Below the pieces are notes generated by a model that made no database searches, was not told the DNA's origin, and saw only the letters and a program-made list of their open reading frames with translations. Source: Kosakonia quasisacchari (GTDB lineage: Bacteria; Pseudomonadota; Gammaproteobacteria; Enterobacterales; Enterobacteriaceae). Taken from it: a stretch of DNA of 64,000 nt. The DNA is taken from the NCBI RefSeq assembly GCF_004331415.1, contig NZ_SJOP01000011.1, positions 142,865-206,864 of the forward strand. The letters run 5' to 3'. Of the stretch, positions 9,202-18,497 are shown piece by piece (position 1 is the stretch's first letter; each line of letters begins with the position of its first letter). A program made the position numbers and the translations under genes.

Positions 9202-9876
9202 ATGCAATATGAAGAACAGCAGCTTATCAACGGCCTTTTTCAGCGCCTGAAACAGACCGAGCAACAGAATAGCCAGCGCGATGCCGAAGCAGAGCATCAG
9301 ATAGCGGAATTTGTGAGGCAGCAGCCTGCCGCGCCGTACTATATGGCGCAATCGATCCTGATTCAGGAAGCGGCGCTAAAACAGCTCCAGAGCAAAGTCC
9401 AGCAACTTGAAAGCGAGCTGGCAGCGCAAAAAAGCAAACCGCAAACTGGTGGTGGAAGTTTCCTCGGCGGCCTGTTTGGCGGTGGGAGAAACCAGAGCCC
9501 GCAACCGGAAAATAGCGGGAGTGCGCCTCAGCAACCACAACCGGACTATTCCCGTGCGCCAGCACCTGCACCACGCGGGAGCGGTTTTATGGCCGGTGCG
9601 CTGCAAACCGCGGCGGGCGTTGCAGGCGGCGTGGTGTTGGCCGAAATGCTGACCAGCATGTTCCACCAGTCGCGCCCGGAAGAGATCGTGAATATTATCG
9701 AAGAGCCGGCGACGACGGCGGCCAATTCACCCTTTGAAAACGCGCAGAATGACGATTTCAATAATGCCTCCGACACACGTTTTCTCGATCAGAACAATTC
9801 GTTCGGCAATGACAGCTACCAGAACGATGATTTTGATGACACCGATTACAGCAACGATGACGACAGCTTTATTTAA
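9202..9876 (+). CDS. DUF2076 domain protein
   Basis: A 224-residue protein of the DUF2076 type, function unknown. The N-terminal part (about 1-90) is helical and charged with glutamine-rich heptad-like segments, probably coiled coil. Then come a glycine-rich stretch (SFLGGLFGGG), a Pro/Gln-rich linker, a small hydrophobic segment rich in Gly and Ala (about 130-155, GFMAGALQTAAGVAGGVVLAEML), and a strongly acidic C-terminus rich in Asn and Asp. The ATG at 9202 gives the usual MQYEEQQLI start after an AGGTTA site; the upstream open frame from 9112 (30 residues, three cysteines) looks non-coding. It stands alone between arsC and the YiiG-type lipoprotein. Confidence 0.8.
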   Translation: MQYEEQQLINGLFQRLKQTEQQNSQRDAEAEHQIAEFVRQQPAAPYYMAQSILIQEAALKQLQSKVQQLESELAAQKSKPQTGGGSFLGGLFGGGRNQSPQPENSGSAPQQPQPDYSRAPAPAPRGSGFMAGALQTAAGVAGGVVLAEMLTSMFHQSRPEEIVNIIEEPATTAANSPFENAQNDDFNNASDTRFLDQNNSFGNDSYQNDDFDDTDYSNDDDSFI

Positions 9877-9897
9877 CGCTGCACACGCCTGAACCCG

Positions 9898-9921
9898 GCC
9901 CGGCAACGCTCTCTGCCGGGC
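9898..9921 (+). terminator. Hairpin downstream of the DUF2076 gene
   Basis: The perfect 8-bp stem GCCCGGCA/TGCCGGGC with an 8-base loop lies 22 bases after the stop codon. It is followed by CACTTTCTCC rather than a clean U-run, so termination may be weak. Confidence 0.5.
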
Positions 9922-10047
9922 ACTTTCTCCGCTGTTCAAAACCTACCAATTCAGGTGGCATGCCCCTTGCCAGAGTGGCATTGATGCTAACCTGTGCGGC
10001 GCTCAGCAATAATGAGTCGTTATTTTTTTTCGGACAAGGAGAATGGG

Positions 10048-11010
10048 ATGTTCATCGCCAAACCTGTCGCACGTACGCTGGCCGTTGCCGCCTGCCTGCT
10101 GGCACTGTCAGCCTGTGACGATAAATCTACCAAAACGCAAGAAGCACAGCCGTCAGCCGAACAGGCCGAGGTGCTGAAGTACAACGAATATATTGCCGCG
10201 GCCAACATGACTTCGGCTTCCTACGGGAAGCAACTCGCTGAATACCAGAAGTACACTCAGCCCGCTTTCGATGGCAAAAAGAAAATGGATGATCTGTTTT
10301 TTACTGAACCGCTCTCAATGGGACGTATTAAAGAACATCTGGATAAAGCGCACAGCATGAAGCCGGATATGCCGGAACTGGACGAACCGGCGCGTCTTTA
10401 CAGCGAAGCGCTGGCAAAAGCCGAACCGGTAAGCCGCGATATGTACAATTACATCAGCGCGAAAACCTATAAAAGCGACAATGGCGCACACGGCCGTGAG
10501 ATCCAGCCCGCGTTGTTAAGCAGCATGCAGGCGCTGGTGGCTGCGCAGGCGAATTTCTTTGAAGGTATCGAGGCAAAAGATCGTGCGCGCATCAAAGCGG
10601 AATTCGAACGTACGGAAAAAGGCACGCTTGAGCACGCTCAAATGGGGATGGTCTACTATCTGAAAGAGAGCCTGGATGCCGCCGGTGGCGTGCTGGATGG
10701 CAAAGGTCTGGGCGATAAGAAAGCAGCATTTAAGGATGCGCTCGATCAGTTCAACAGCATGGTTACCGCTTACGATGCCAAAATACGCGAAAGCAACAAA
10801 ACCGGCTGTTCGAGTCTCGTGTCTAAAGCCAATGACTATCTCTCCACCGGACGTGACATTATTGAGCGCACCGAAAATGGCGAGTATGAAAAAGATGCCA
10901 GGCAGCCAAAACAGTTTCAGCTGATGCAATCCCAGCAGACGCAGGACGCCCAATCCCTGCTGCAAAACTATAACAACATGGTCAGCACCTTAAACACCAA
11001 CCAGTGCTAA
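10048..11010 (+). CDS. YiiG-type lipoprotein (DUF3829)
   Basis: A 320-residue predicted lipoprotein. The signal peptide MFIAKPVARTLAVAACLLALSAC ends in the lipobox LSAC with the acylated Cys23, followed by DDKS. The rest is largely helical and rich in Ala, Lys and Glu, matching the DUF3829 domain of E. coli YiiG (about 351 residues), whose function is unknown. The ATG at 10048 follows AAGGAG at good spacing; an in-frame ATG 18 codons earlier would bury the signal peptide and is rejected. An Asp after the acylated Cys is the classic inner-membrane retention signal, so an inner-membrane location is possible. It ends at a shared terminator facing trg. Confidence 0.85.
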   Translation: MFIAKPVARTLAVAACLLALSACDDKSTKTQEAQPSAEQAEVLKYNEYIAAANMTSASYGKQLAEYQKYTQPAFDGKKKMDDLFFTEPLSMGRIKEHLDKAHSMKPDMPELDEPARLYSEALAKAEPVSRDMYNYISAKTYKSDNGAHGREIQPALLSSMQALVAAQANFFEGIEAKDRARIKAEFERTEKGTLEHAQMGMVYYLKESLDAAGGVLDGKGLGDKKAAFKDALDQFNSMVTAYDAKIRESNKTGCSSLVSKANDYLSTGRDIIERTENGEYEKDARQPKQFQLMQSQQTQDAQSLLQNYNNMVSTLNTNQC

Positions 11011-11021
11011 GGTTTGCGCAT

Positions 11022-11052
11022 AAAAAAAGAGGCCTTACGGCCTCTTTTTTTC
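11022..11052. terminator. Bidirectional terminator between the YiiG-like gene and trg
   Basis: The stem AGAGGCC/GGCCTCT with a TTAC loop is flanked by seven A residues on the left and eight T residues on the right. It can therefore act as a Rho-independent terminator for both convergent genes. Confidence 0.92.
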
Positions 11053-11063
11053 GTTCTGACTAA

Positions 11064-12758
11064 TCAGAATGTTTCCCAGTTATCGCCATTCGCCAGTGCC
11101 GGGCGCTGTGGCTTGAAGGTTTTGCTGGTTGGCGATGCCGCATTATTCTGCCGCTCTGGTGACGCGCCGGATAAACGGAACGCACCCACAGCTTCTGTCA
11201 GGCGCGCTGCCTGCTCTTCCAGTGAGGCCGCTGCCGCAGAGGCCTCTTCGACCAACGAGGCGTTCTGCTGTGTGACGTTATCCATTTCCGTGATCGCCTG
11301 GCTCACCTGCGTGATGCCTTTACTCTGCTCATCGGAAGCGGCGGCGATCTCCAGCATGATATCAGTCACGCGTTTAACGGCGGTCACGATCTCACCCATG
11401 GTTTCACCGGCGGAAACGACTTCCCCGGAGCCTTGCTCAATTAAGCTCACGGATTCGCTGATCAGTGCCTCAATCTCTTTCGCCGCCTGCGCACTGCGGC
11501 TGGCCAGCGTACGCACTTCACTTGCCACCACCGCAAAACCACGCCCTTGCTCGCCAGCACGTGCCGCTTCTACCGCAGCGTTAAGTGCCAGGATATTGGT
11601 CTGGAACGCGATGCTGTTGATAACCGCTGTGATTTCAGAAATCTTGCGCGAACTGGTGGTGATATTGCCCATCGTTTGCACGACGCCAGAAACAATCTGC
11701 CCACCTTTGGTGGCTTTGCCGGAGGCATCACGCGCCAGCCCGCTGGCATGGTGCGCGTTATCGGCGTTCTGCTTCACGGTAGCGGTTAACTGCTCCATGC
11801 TGGCCGCCGTCTCTTCGATGGCCGCGGCTTGTTGCTCAGTGCGTGAAGAGAGATCGGTGTTACCGGCGGAGATTTCGCTGGTGCCGCGGTAGATCTCTTC
11901 TGCGCCCTGACGAACGGTAGCCACCGTCGTGACCAGCGAATGCTGCATCGCTTGCAGATCACCACTCAGACGGCCGATTTCGCTGCGACCAGTGGGCTCA
12001 TCCGGCAATGTTAAATCTCCGGAGGCAATGCGCGAAATGCGCTGAGCCGCACGTTGCAGTGGGTTAATCACTACGCGGCGCAATACGGTAAAGGTGATGA
12101 CCGTCAGCACCAGTGCCAAAGCAAATGCAGCAGCCATAAACATCAGCCCAAGCTGGGTGCGGCTGTGCGCATCTTCGGTCAGGCGCTGCGCACGCGCGGT
12201 GCGGATATCAATGGCTTTTAACAACACTTCGTTATAAGACGCATCCAGTTGGCGCGCCTGCTCACTTTCGTGGTTAATGATCGCTTCAAACATGCCGTTT
12301 TTGGCATATTTCAGCATCGGCTGCATGCCCGCGATGTAGGCATTAAAGCGGGTGGTGAGATCGCCATCCAGGGCGAGATCCGCCGGGGTTTTGACCGGGC
12401 GATCCATATATTGATTAAAACCGTCCTGCGACTGCTTAATGCGTTTTTCTGCTTCAGCCACGTTGTTTTTCATGTCTTCCATTTCGGCGATGCGACTGGC
12501 CGCGCCGGCGTGGATCAGACTGATACGCGCAACGCGTAAGTTGTTTGAACTGTTGGATAATCCCATGCGCACCTGGATTTCCTGTGTGACATCCTGCTGA
12601 TCGCGATCCGCTTGCATCAGGAAGTAACCCGCCAGACCGGAACTTAATGCAAATAGCACTAAGATGCCGCCGAGAATGGAAGAAAACAGGGGAACCAATC
12701 GAATATTGTGCATAAATCCAATGCCTTGTGTTCTTTGCATCGCTGCTTTTTTATCCAT
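11064..12758 (-). CDS. trg: Methyl-accepting chemotaxis protein Trg (ribose/galactose receptor)
   Basis: A 564-residue chemoreceptor. The N-terminal region (HNIRLVPLF, ILGGILVLFALSS, LAGYFLMQADRDQ) matches E. coli Trg closely, as does YAKNGMFEAIINHESEQ in the periplasmic four-helix domain. Layout: TM1 about 20-46, ligand domain 47-202, TM2 203-225, HAMP 227-280, then the signalling domain with the hairpin [20 protein letters not shown]. Trg senses ribose and galactose through the periplasmic proteins RbsB and MglB. Unlike E. coli Trg, the protein ends in NWETF (560-564), the CheR/CheB docking pentapeptide of high-abundance receptors such as Tar. The start at 12758 has a GAGAG site; an ATG six codons inside is a less likely alternative. 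A sigma-28-like promoter lies upstream. Confidence 0.93.
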   Translation of the reverse strand: MDKKAAMQRTQGIGFMHNIRLVPLFSSILGGILVLFALSSGLAGYFLMQADRDQQDVTQEIQVRMGLSNSSNNLRVARISLIHAGAASRIAEMEDMKNNVAEAEKRIKQSQDGFNQYMDRPVKTPADLALDGDLTTRFNAYIAGMQPMLKYAKNGMFEAIINHESEQARQLDASYNEVLLKAIDIRTARAQRLTEDAHSRTQLGLMFMAAAFALALVLTVITFTVLRRVVINPLQRAAQRISRIASGDLTLPDEPTGRSEIGRLSGDLQAMQHSLVTTVATVRQGAEEIYRGTSEISAGNTDLSSRTEQQAAAIEETAASMEQLTATVKQNADNAHHASGLARDASGKATKGGQIVSGVVQTMGNITTSSRKISEITAVINSIAFQTNILALNAAVEAARAGEQGRGFAVVASEVRTLASRSAQAAKEIEALISESVSLIEQGSGEVVSAGETMGEIVTAVKRVTDIMLEIAAASDEQSKGITQVSQAITEMDNVTQQNASLVEEASAAAASLEEQAARLTEAVGAFRLSGASPERQNNAASPTSKTFKPQRPALANGDNWETF

Positions 12759-12809
12759 GGCTATCGACTCTCATATATGTCTGATACGTACAACAGGAAT
12801 GATATATAG

Positions 12810-12836
12810 GCATCGGCAATAATTGGATTATTCTTA
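12810..12836 (-). promoter_or_regulatory. Putative sigma-28 (FliA) promoter of trg
   Basis: On the minus strand TAAGAATA (12836-12829) and GCCGATGC (12817-12810) are separated by 11 bases, the spacing of the flagellar consensus TAAAGTTT-N11-GCCGATAA. Six of eight bases of the -10 element match but only four of eight of the -35. It lies 52 bp upstream of the trg start, as expected for a chemotaxis gene. Confidence 0.65.
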
Positions 12837-12879
12837 TGGCAAAAAGCGCGTCAGCGGTCACAGATTTGGAGTTTGGTTG

Positions 12880-12902
12880 CGCCAGCGGTGACACCGCTGG
12901 CG
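12880..12902 (-). terminator. Palindromic hairpin after frmA
   Basis: CGCCAGCGGTG and its exact reverse complement are separated by a single base, giving a 23-base palindrome 10 bases after the frmA stop codon. No U-run follows on either strand, so it may stabilise the 3' end or bind protein rather than terminate. Confidence 0.4.
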
Positions 12903-12912
12903 TGAGGAAGGG

Positions 12913-14339
<1,427 letters not shown>

Positions 14340-14351
14340 CTGACCTCCCTT

Positions 14352-14368
14352 ATACTATAGGGGGGTAT
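14352..14368. promoter_or_regulatory. FrmR-type operator
   Basis: ATACTATAGGGGGGTAT, an AT-rich inverted repeat around a G6 tract, is typical of operators of the CsoR/RcnR/FrmR family. It lies 12 bp upstream of the frmR start, where repressor binding would block transcription of frmRA. Confidence 0.85.
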
Positions 14369-14548
14369 GGTAACTTTTATTCTATTACACTGTAAACATT
14401 AAACTTTATAGGGTTATCCAAGGGTTAGCAGTTTCAGCACAAAGACACTACGAGCCATAAAGCTGCTTTTCGCCGGCCCAAATTCGCCCCTGATCCGAAT
14501 ACGATCCAACCGTCATCAGGAATAACCGCTTTCCTCTTTGACCGCGAA

Positions 14549-14578
14549 TAAAAAAGCCCCGGCGAATGCCGAGGCTTG
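14549..14578 (-). terminator. Rho-independent terminator of the small periplasmic gene
   Basis: On the minus strand the stem AAGCCTCGGC/GCCGGGGCTT (with one G-U pair) and an ATTC loop are followed by TTTTTTATT. It lies 17 bases after the stop of the gene at 14595-14960. Confidence 0.85.
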
Positions 14579-14594
14579 TGATAAAAAAAGGGTA

Positions 14595-14960
14595 TTACCA
14601 CTTCAGATCTTGTTTTGATGCCTTTTGATTCTCGTTGTACATCATTTCAATAGTCGTGTAATTACACATATCCAATGCCGAATGACAGTATGTCTTAATG
14701 ACGTTATCCATTATTTTTCGGTCTTTCGCCTGTGAGGCCTCTTTGAATGCGCGCAGATTTTCCTGCTCCATCATTCTTAAAGTAGTTTCCTGACACATAT
14801 TGAGTTTGCTATTGCAATAATCTTTCTGAACGCGATCTTTAATGTACTTAATAACATCCGCTTTCTGCGCCTCTGAACCATCAAAATCCATAGGATGAAT
14901 GAATTTTGCGAAAGATAAAGACGGCAGGAAACAGATCAAAAACAACAGTGATTTTTTCAT
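14595..14960 (-). CDS. Small secreted protein with a duplicated Cys motif, function unknown
   Basis: A 121-residue protein I do not recognise. It begins MKKSLLFLICFLPSLSFA, a clear signal peptide, so the mature protein of about 100 residues should be periplasmic. Two similar segments follow: YCNSKLNMCQETTLRMM and YCHSALDMCNYTTIEMM. They share the pattern YC-x-S-x-L-x-MC-x-x-TT-x-x-MM and each ends near an EN pair. The two cysteines of each unit, six residues apart, could form a disulfide. The start at 14960 has AAGGA eight bases upstream; ATGs two and ten codons earlier are less well placed. The region is AT-rich compared with its neighbours, suggesting transfer. A terminator follows. Confidence 0.7.
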   Translation of the reverse strand: MKKSLLFLICFLPSLSFAKFIHPMDFDGSEAQKADVIKYIKDRVQKDYCNSKLNMCQETTLRMMEQENLRAFKEASQAKDRKIMDNVIKTYCHSALDMCNYTTIEMMYNENQKASKQDLKW

Positions 14961-15183
14961 AAACATCCTTTTATTATTAATCAGACACATGTCGTTACAT
15001 TACATCATATTAGTATGTTTAGCACTCCCTTTTCAGCCTTGAGTCACCGAGTTCCACCAGTAAGATGCACAAATAATTCAGTAAATTTGCGTCTTTCGCT
15101 TGATGGATCCCTCGCGGGGCAGATTTCTTGTATTACCTTATCCGCGTATGGTCGTTTCGATGTTATGGGAGAGAGCCATTTTG

Positions 15184-15449
15184 ATGCTTACCGGATACGT
15201 TAAAAACGCAGGGCTCTTTTTATCTGCCTCGTGGCAGCATTTTGTTTATCAATATATGGAATGCCACGCAATGGCTTAACTGTTGGCATTTCAGATTGGG
15301 CTTATGCAACCTTTCACACGCTTATTTCCACACCTTATGAAGCCGATGCCGATCCCATCTCATTCTTTGCGTTTGTCATTATGCTATGTGTTTATGCATC
15401 AATCATGTTTGCGATCGTTAAATTAATTCTTCGCAGGAAGAAGAATTAA
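15184..15449 (+). pseudogene. Small two-TM membrane protein gene with an apparent 1-base frameshift
   Basis: An ATG at 15184, eight bases after GGAGAGAG, starts a frame that diverges from the long downstream frame at a run of five A residues (15202-15206). With one extra A the two frames fuse into 88 residues: a basic start (KKRR), a membrane helix (ALFICLVAAFCLSIYG), a loop of about 35 residues, a second helix (FFAFVIMLCVYASIMFAIVKLIL) and a basic end RRKKN. Without it, translation from 15184 stops after 31 residues, and the downstream frame (GTG at 15231 to 15449, 72 codons) has no good ribosome site. This is a true mutation, a sequencing error or slippage; sequence alone cannot decide. I do not recognise the family. 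Confidence 0.5.
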
Positions 15450-15470
15450 CTGGCGTTATTACATATACAG

Positions 15471-15502
15471 ATATTGTCGGCCAACATTTTGACCGACAAT
15501 AT
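15471..15502. terminator. Inverted repeat between the small membrane gene and the LysE gene
   Basis: The perfect 10-bp inverted repeat ATATTGTCGG/CCGACAATAT with a 12-base loop lies between two convergent genes. It is AT-rich at the base and may act as a terminator, although neither side has a full U-run. Confidence 0.5.
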
Positions 15503-15552
15503 TTACTGGTTACCAATGCATAGCTAACTCCTTGCGAAACTCAGCATCGGTG

Positions 15553-16182
15553 TTACCTCACCAGCGACGAATAAATCAGCTTGATCCCTAAAATACTCAG
15601 TACCGTGGCTGATGTTCTGTCCACCGCTGTTTTAATGCGCAGATAAACACGACGTGGTTTTTCCGCCGAGAGCAGCAACGCCACCAGCGAATACCAGCCC
15701 GCATCTATCACGAAGCTCATCAGCGGGATCACATAATAGAAGATCGTCGGAATATTGGCTGGCAGCAGTGCGGTGAAAATAGACGCGAAAACGATCGCCG
15801 TTTTTGGGTTGCTTAACTGAATAAATAACCCATCACGAAACGTCTTCCATAGTCCTTTAGGTGCGTCGTTATGGCTTAAAGATAATGTCAGCGGCTGCGA
15901 TGCGCCACGAAAAATCTTCACCGCCATCCAGATAAGATACGCGCCCCCTGCTATCTTAAGCGCCATATAGAGTTCTGGCACCGCATTCAGTACCCTTTGC
16001 AATCCCAGCATCGCCATTAGCGCAAAAGTCGTCGCACCAACTCCCATTCCCAGCGACGTGACTAAACCATGAACACGTGAGTGCGCCAGTGAATTCCGCG
16101 CGACGTAGATAAAACTCGGACCGGGGCTCATTACCCCCATCATCAGTACGGCGGCAATGGCAATCAGGCTGGACAAAAGCAT
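15553..16182 (-). CDS. LysE/RhtB-family amino acid exporter
   Basis: A 209-residue LysE/RhtB translocator with about six membrane helices. The N-terminus contains the family signature VMSPGPSFIYVARNSLAHSR, followed by GLVTSLGMGVGA and later FRDGLFIQLSNPKTAIVFAS. These proteins export amino acids or their derivatives using the proton gradient; the substrate here is unknown. The ATG at 16180-16182 is chosen because AGGAGG lies five bases upstream; the frame is open 24 codons further, but that extension is not family-like. It is monocistronic in an AT-rich neighbourhood of orphan genes. Confidence 0.88.
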   Translation of the reverse strand: MLLSSLIAIAAVLMMGVMSPGPSFIYVARNSLAHSRVHGLVTSLGMGVGATTFALMAMLGLQRVLNAVPELYMALKIAGGAYLIWMAVKIFRGASQPLTLSLSHNDAPKGLWKTFRDGLFIQLSNPKTAIVFASIFTALLPANIPTIFYYVIPLMSFVIDAGWYSLVALLLSAEKPRRVYLRIKTAVDRTSATVLSILGIKLIYSSLVR

Positions 16183-16456
16183 CGGAAACCTCCTGGCAAG
16201 GCGAGAATGAAGTGACGTGATGACTCTAGCAGAGTGAAAACATAATGTATTCACGCTTAGGGAATAAGAAACATATAAAATATATTGTTCAAAACCTCAC
16301 CATTTTCGTCTGATATCAAAATCCTAAGTAAACTTAATTAAATATATCGTAGATTAATCTGTCGAATATTAAATATAAAATTTAGCTTAGGCTTGGAGAG
16401 AATTATTTGATAAGATTTTTCTTAGTGAGGCATTGTGTTATTAGCAAGGAGAACTT

Positions 16457-16798
16457 ATGCGCTGGGATATTACGGATATGCTACTTTCCCCAACGACCGG
16501 TACGGCGTTTGCCGTTGCCAGGAACAGTGAGAATTTATCGGTTATCGTTTGGTATCGAGGCAACTATTTTTTGCGTCCGAACAACTACTTACACACTGAT
16601 GGCTCGCGTGTGTCTATTGATGGAAAGCTACAGAATTTTCGCGTTATTCACACTATGCCCTTTTTCCCTACTATCTGGAGAACTTTAAAAAATAGTTGTC
16701 ATTGCCCCGGTAATGATAACGTTTCATTACGAAATTGTGAAAAACAGCAGACATGTTTATTCGAGCTTTGTCCCTATGGAATAAAAATGATTCCCTAG
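16457..16798 (+). CDS. Orphan protein of 113 residues, function unknown
   Basis: An open frame with a good AAGGAG ribosome site six bases before the ATG. The product begins MRWDITDMLLSPTTGTAFAV and has no signal peptide. The last third is cysteine-rich (Cys pairs within SCHC, NCEKQQTC and ELCPYG), which could bind a metal. I recognise no family. The gene and its 270-bp upstream region are AT-rich and lie between a LysE exporter and an MHS transporter on the opposite strand, so it is probably acquired DNA. That it is a gene is supported by its ribosome site and length rather than by homology. Confidence 0.5.
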   Translation: MRWDITDMLLSPTTGTAFAVARNSENLSVIVWYRGNYFLRPNNYLHTDGSRVSIDGKLQNFRVIHTMPFFPTIWRTLKNSCHCPGNDNVSLRNCEKQQTCLFELCPYGIKMIP

Positions 16799-16952
16799 GT
16801 TAATATCACGTTGATATTTATTCCCTGACCGGACAATTAAATAACCCCTTGTTGATGAGAACCTGAAAGAAAAATTATCAGCAGTTGCGCATAGCTGGCG
16901 AACCCGGCTCCGCGACGGATACACGCAACGCCTGTTGCAGATTTGCCTAACA

Positions 16953-16973
16953 GCCCGGAGGATCCCTCCGGGC
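16953..16973. terminator. Hairpin after the MHS transporter gene
   Basis: The stem GCCCGGAG/CTCCGGGC with a 5-base loop lies seven bases beyond the transporter stop codon. It has no U-run on the minus strand, so it is a weak terminator or a 3'-end stabiliser. Confidence 0.4.
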
Positions 16974-16979
16974 AAAACG

Positions 16980-18305
16980 TCAGCGTTTTAGCGGCTGCCC
17001 TGCAGTTTCGCGGGCCCGCAGCACAGTCAGGAAGGTGATGAGCGCCGCGCCCATCACATAGAAGGCTGGCGAGAATTTATCGCCGGTGCTGGTAATGAGC
17101 CAGGCGGAAAACCACGGAGTGATGCCACCAAAGAAGGCGACGGCAAAATTATAGGCGATAGACAAACCGCCATAACGCACACTGGTGGGGAAAAGCTCTG
17201 CCATTGCGGCGGTACATGCGCCATCAAACGCGGCGATAAACGCCCCCAGCATCACCATCGCCAGTACAGCAGAGAGCACATCGCCGTTCGCCATCACCAT
17301 CATCGCCGGGTAACTCAGCAGAATAAACCCGGCGCACCCGGCCAGCATTAACGGTTTGCGGCCATATTTATCCGACAGATAGCCCATAAACGGTACCAGC
17401 ACCGCCACGGAAAAAAGACCAATCGTGGTGATGGCGTACGCGTTAAGTTTAGAGAAGTGCAACTCGGTGGAGAGATAACTCGGCATAAATGTTTGCAGCG
17501 TCCAGTGCCCGACCGCTTTGATCACCACAAAACCGACACAGAACAGCAACGCGCCCCACGCCGTGGTAACCGCTTTACGCAGTGGTGCGGATTCGGTTTG
17601 CCCGTTTTTCATGGCGTCGAGAAATTCAGGTGAATCCTCCAGATGTCTTCGTAAGTAAAGCCCGACCCAGCCCAGCGGCCCGGCAATCAAAAAGGGAATG
17701 CGCCAGCCCCAGTCGCTCATCGTGCTTTCACCGAGCGTTGCCGTCAGCAGAAATACCAGCCCGGAGCCCACGACAAAAGCCATAAAACCAAAGTTATCGA
17801 TCCAGCAGGTGAAGTAGCCACGACGCTCCGTAGGAGCATATTCTGCCAGGTAGGTTGTCGCGCCCGAACTTTCTCCCCCTGCGGCAAAGCCCTGAACCAG
17901 GCGGGTTATCACCAACAGCACCGTCGCGGTAATACCAATCTGATGATAAGTCGGCAACAGTCCCATTACGAAGGTGGCACCCGAGGTGAGCAGGATCACC
18001 GTTGCCAGCACCTTTTGTCGCCCTTTTCTGTCGCCCAGCGAACCAAAAAACAGCCCGCCAAGGGGGCGCATAATAAACCCCGCGCCAAAGACCGCGAACG
18101 ACGAAAGCAGTGCGACGCTCGGATCGCCAGCCTGGAAAAACTGCAGGCCGATAATAGCGGCGAGCGTGCCATAAAGACCAAAATCAAACCATTCGACAAA
18201 GTGACCAATGCCGGTAGCGAGCAGCACTTTACGTAATTTGCGCGATCCGACAGCGTGTCCTTGTGTGGCCATCCGATCGAGAGACTCCTGTACTGGCTGT
18301 GTCAT
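16980..18305 (-). CDS. MHS-family MFS metabolite:H+ symporter
   Basis: A 441-residue major facilitator of the metabolite:H+ symporter branch (ShiA, ProP, CitH and E. coli YdfJ are relatives). The first family motif is GIGHFVEWFDFGLYGTLA, the inter-helix loop motifs are GSLGDRKGRQ and GYLSDKYGRKP, and RLVQGFAAGGESSGATTYLAEYAP is typical of this branch. Twelve membrane helices are expected. The substrate, probably a small organic acid or zwitterion, cannot be told from sequence. The start ATG follows GGAGGGG. No enzyme gene lies in the same operon to hint at the substrate. Confidence 0.9.
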   Translation of the reverse strand: MTQPVQESLDRMATQGHAVGSRKLRKVLLATGIGHFVEWFDFGLYGTLAAIIGLQFFQAGDPSVALLSSFAVFGAGFIMRPLGGLFFGSLGDRKGRQKVLATVILLTSGATFVMGLLPTYHQIGITATVLLVITRLVQGFAAGGESSGATTYLAEYAPTERRGYFTCWIDNFGFMAFVVGSGLVFLLTATLGESTMSDWGWRIPFLIAGPLGWVGLYLRRHLEDSPEFLDAMKNGQTESAPLRKAVTTAWGALLFCVGFVVIKAVGHWTLQTFMPSYLSTELHFSKLNAYAITTIGLFSVAVLVPFMGYLSDKYGRKPLMLAGCAGFILLSYPAMMVMANGDVLSAVLAMVMLGAFIAAFDGACTAAMAELFPTSVRYGGLSIAYNFAVAFFGGITPWFSAWLITSTGDKFSPAFYVMGAALITFLTVLRARETAGQPLKR

Positions 18306-18455
18306 ATCCCCTCCGTCGATAGTGTTTCTATAATAGATATACTATCTACACTGCTTGTACGAATTGCGCACAGCACTGATGGCGTAAAATGTGATTTCCG
18401 CCCTGCTTTTCAATTTGGAAAACCCGACAGGATCACATTTTAGACGCACAGAAAT

Positions 18456-18480
18456 GAAAAAGCCCCGCAGGAGGCGGGGC
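18456..18480 (-). terminator. Rho-independent terminator of cybB
   Basis: On the minus strand GCCCCGCCTCCTGCGGGGC is followed by TTTTTCAT, beginning 17 bases after the cybB stop codon. The stem is seven base pairs of G-C. Confidence 0.88.
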
Positions 18481-18497
18481 CAGGCAACGAGGAACAG

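Noticed and set aside
15015..15203. 62-codon plus-strand frame
   Set aside because: No ribosome site or recognisable pattern; it overlaps the better supported start at 15184.
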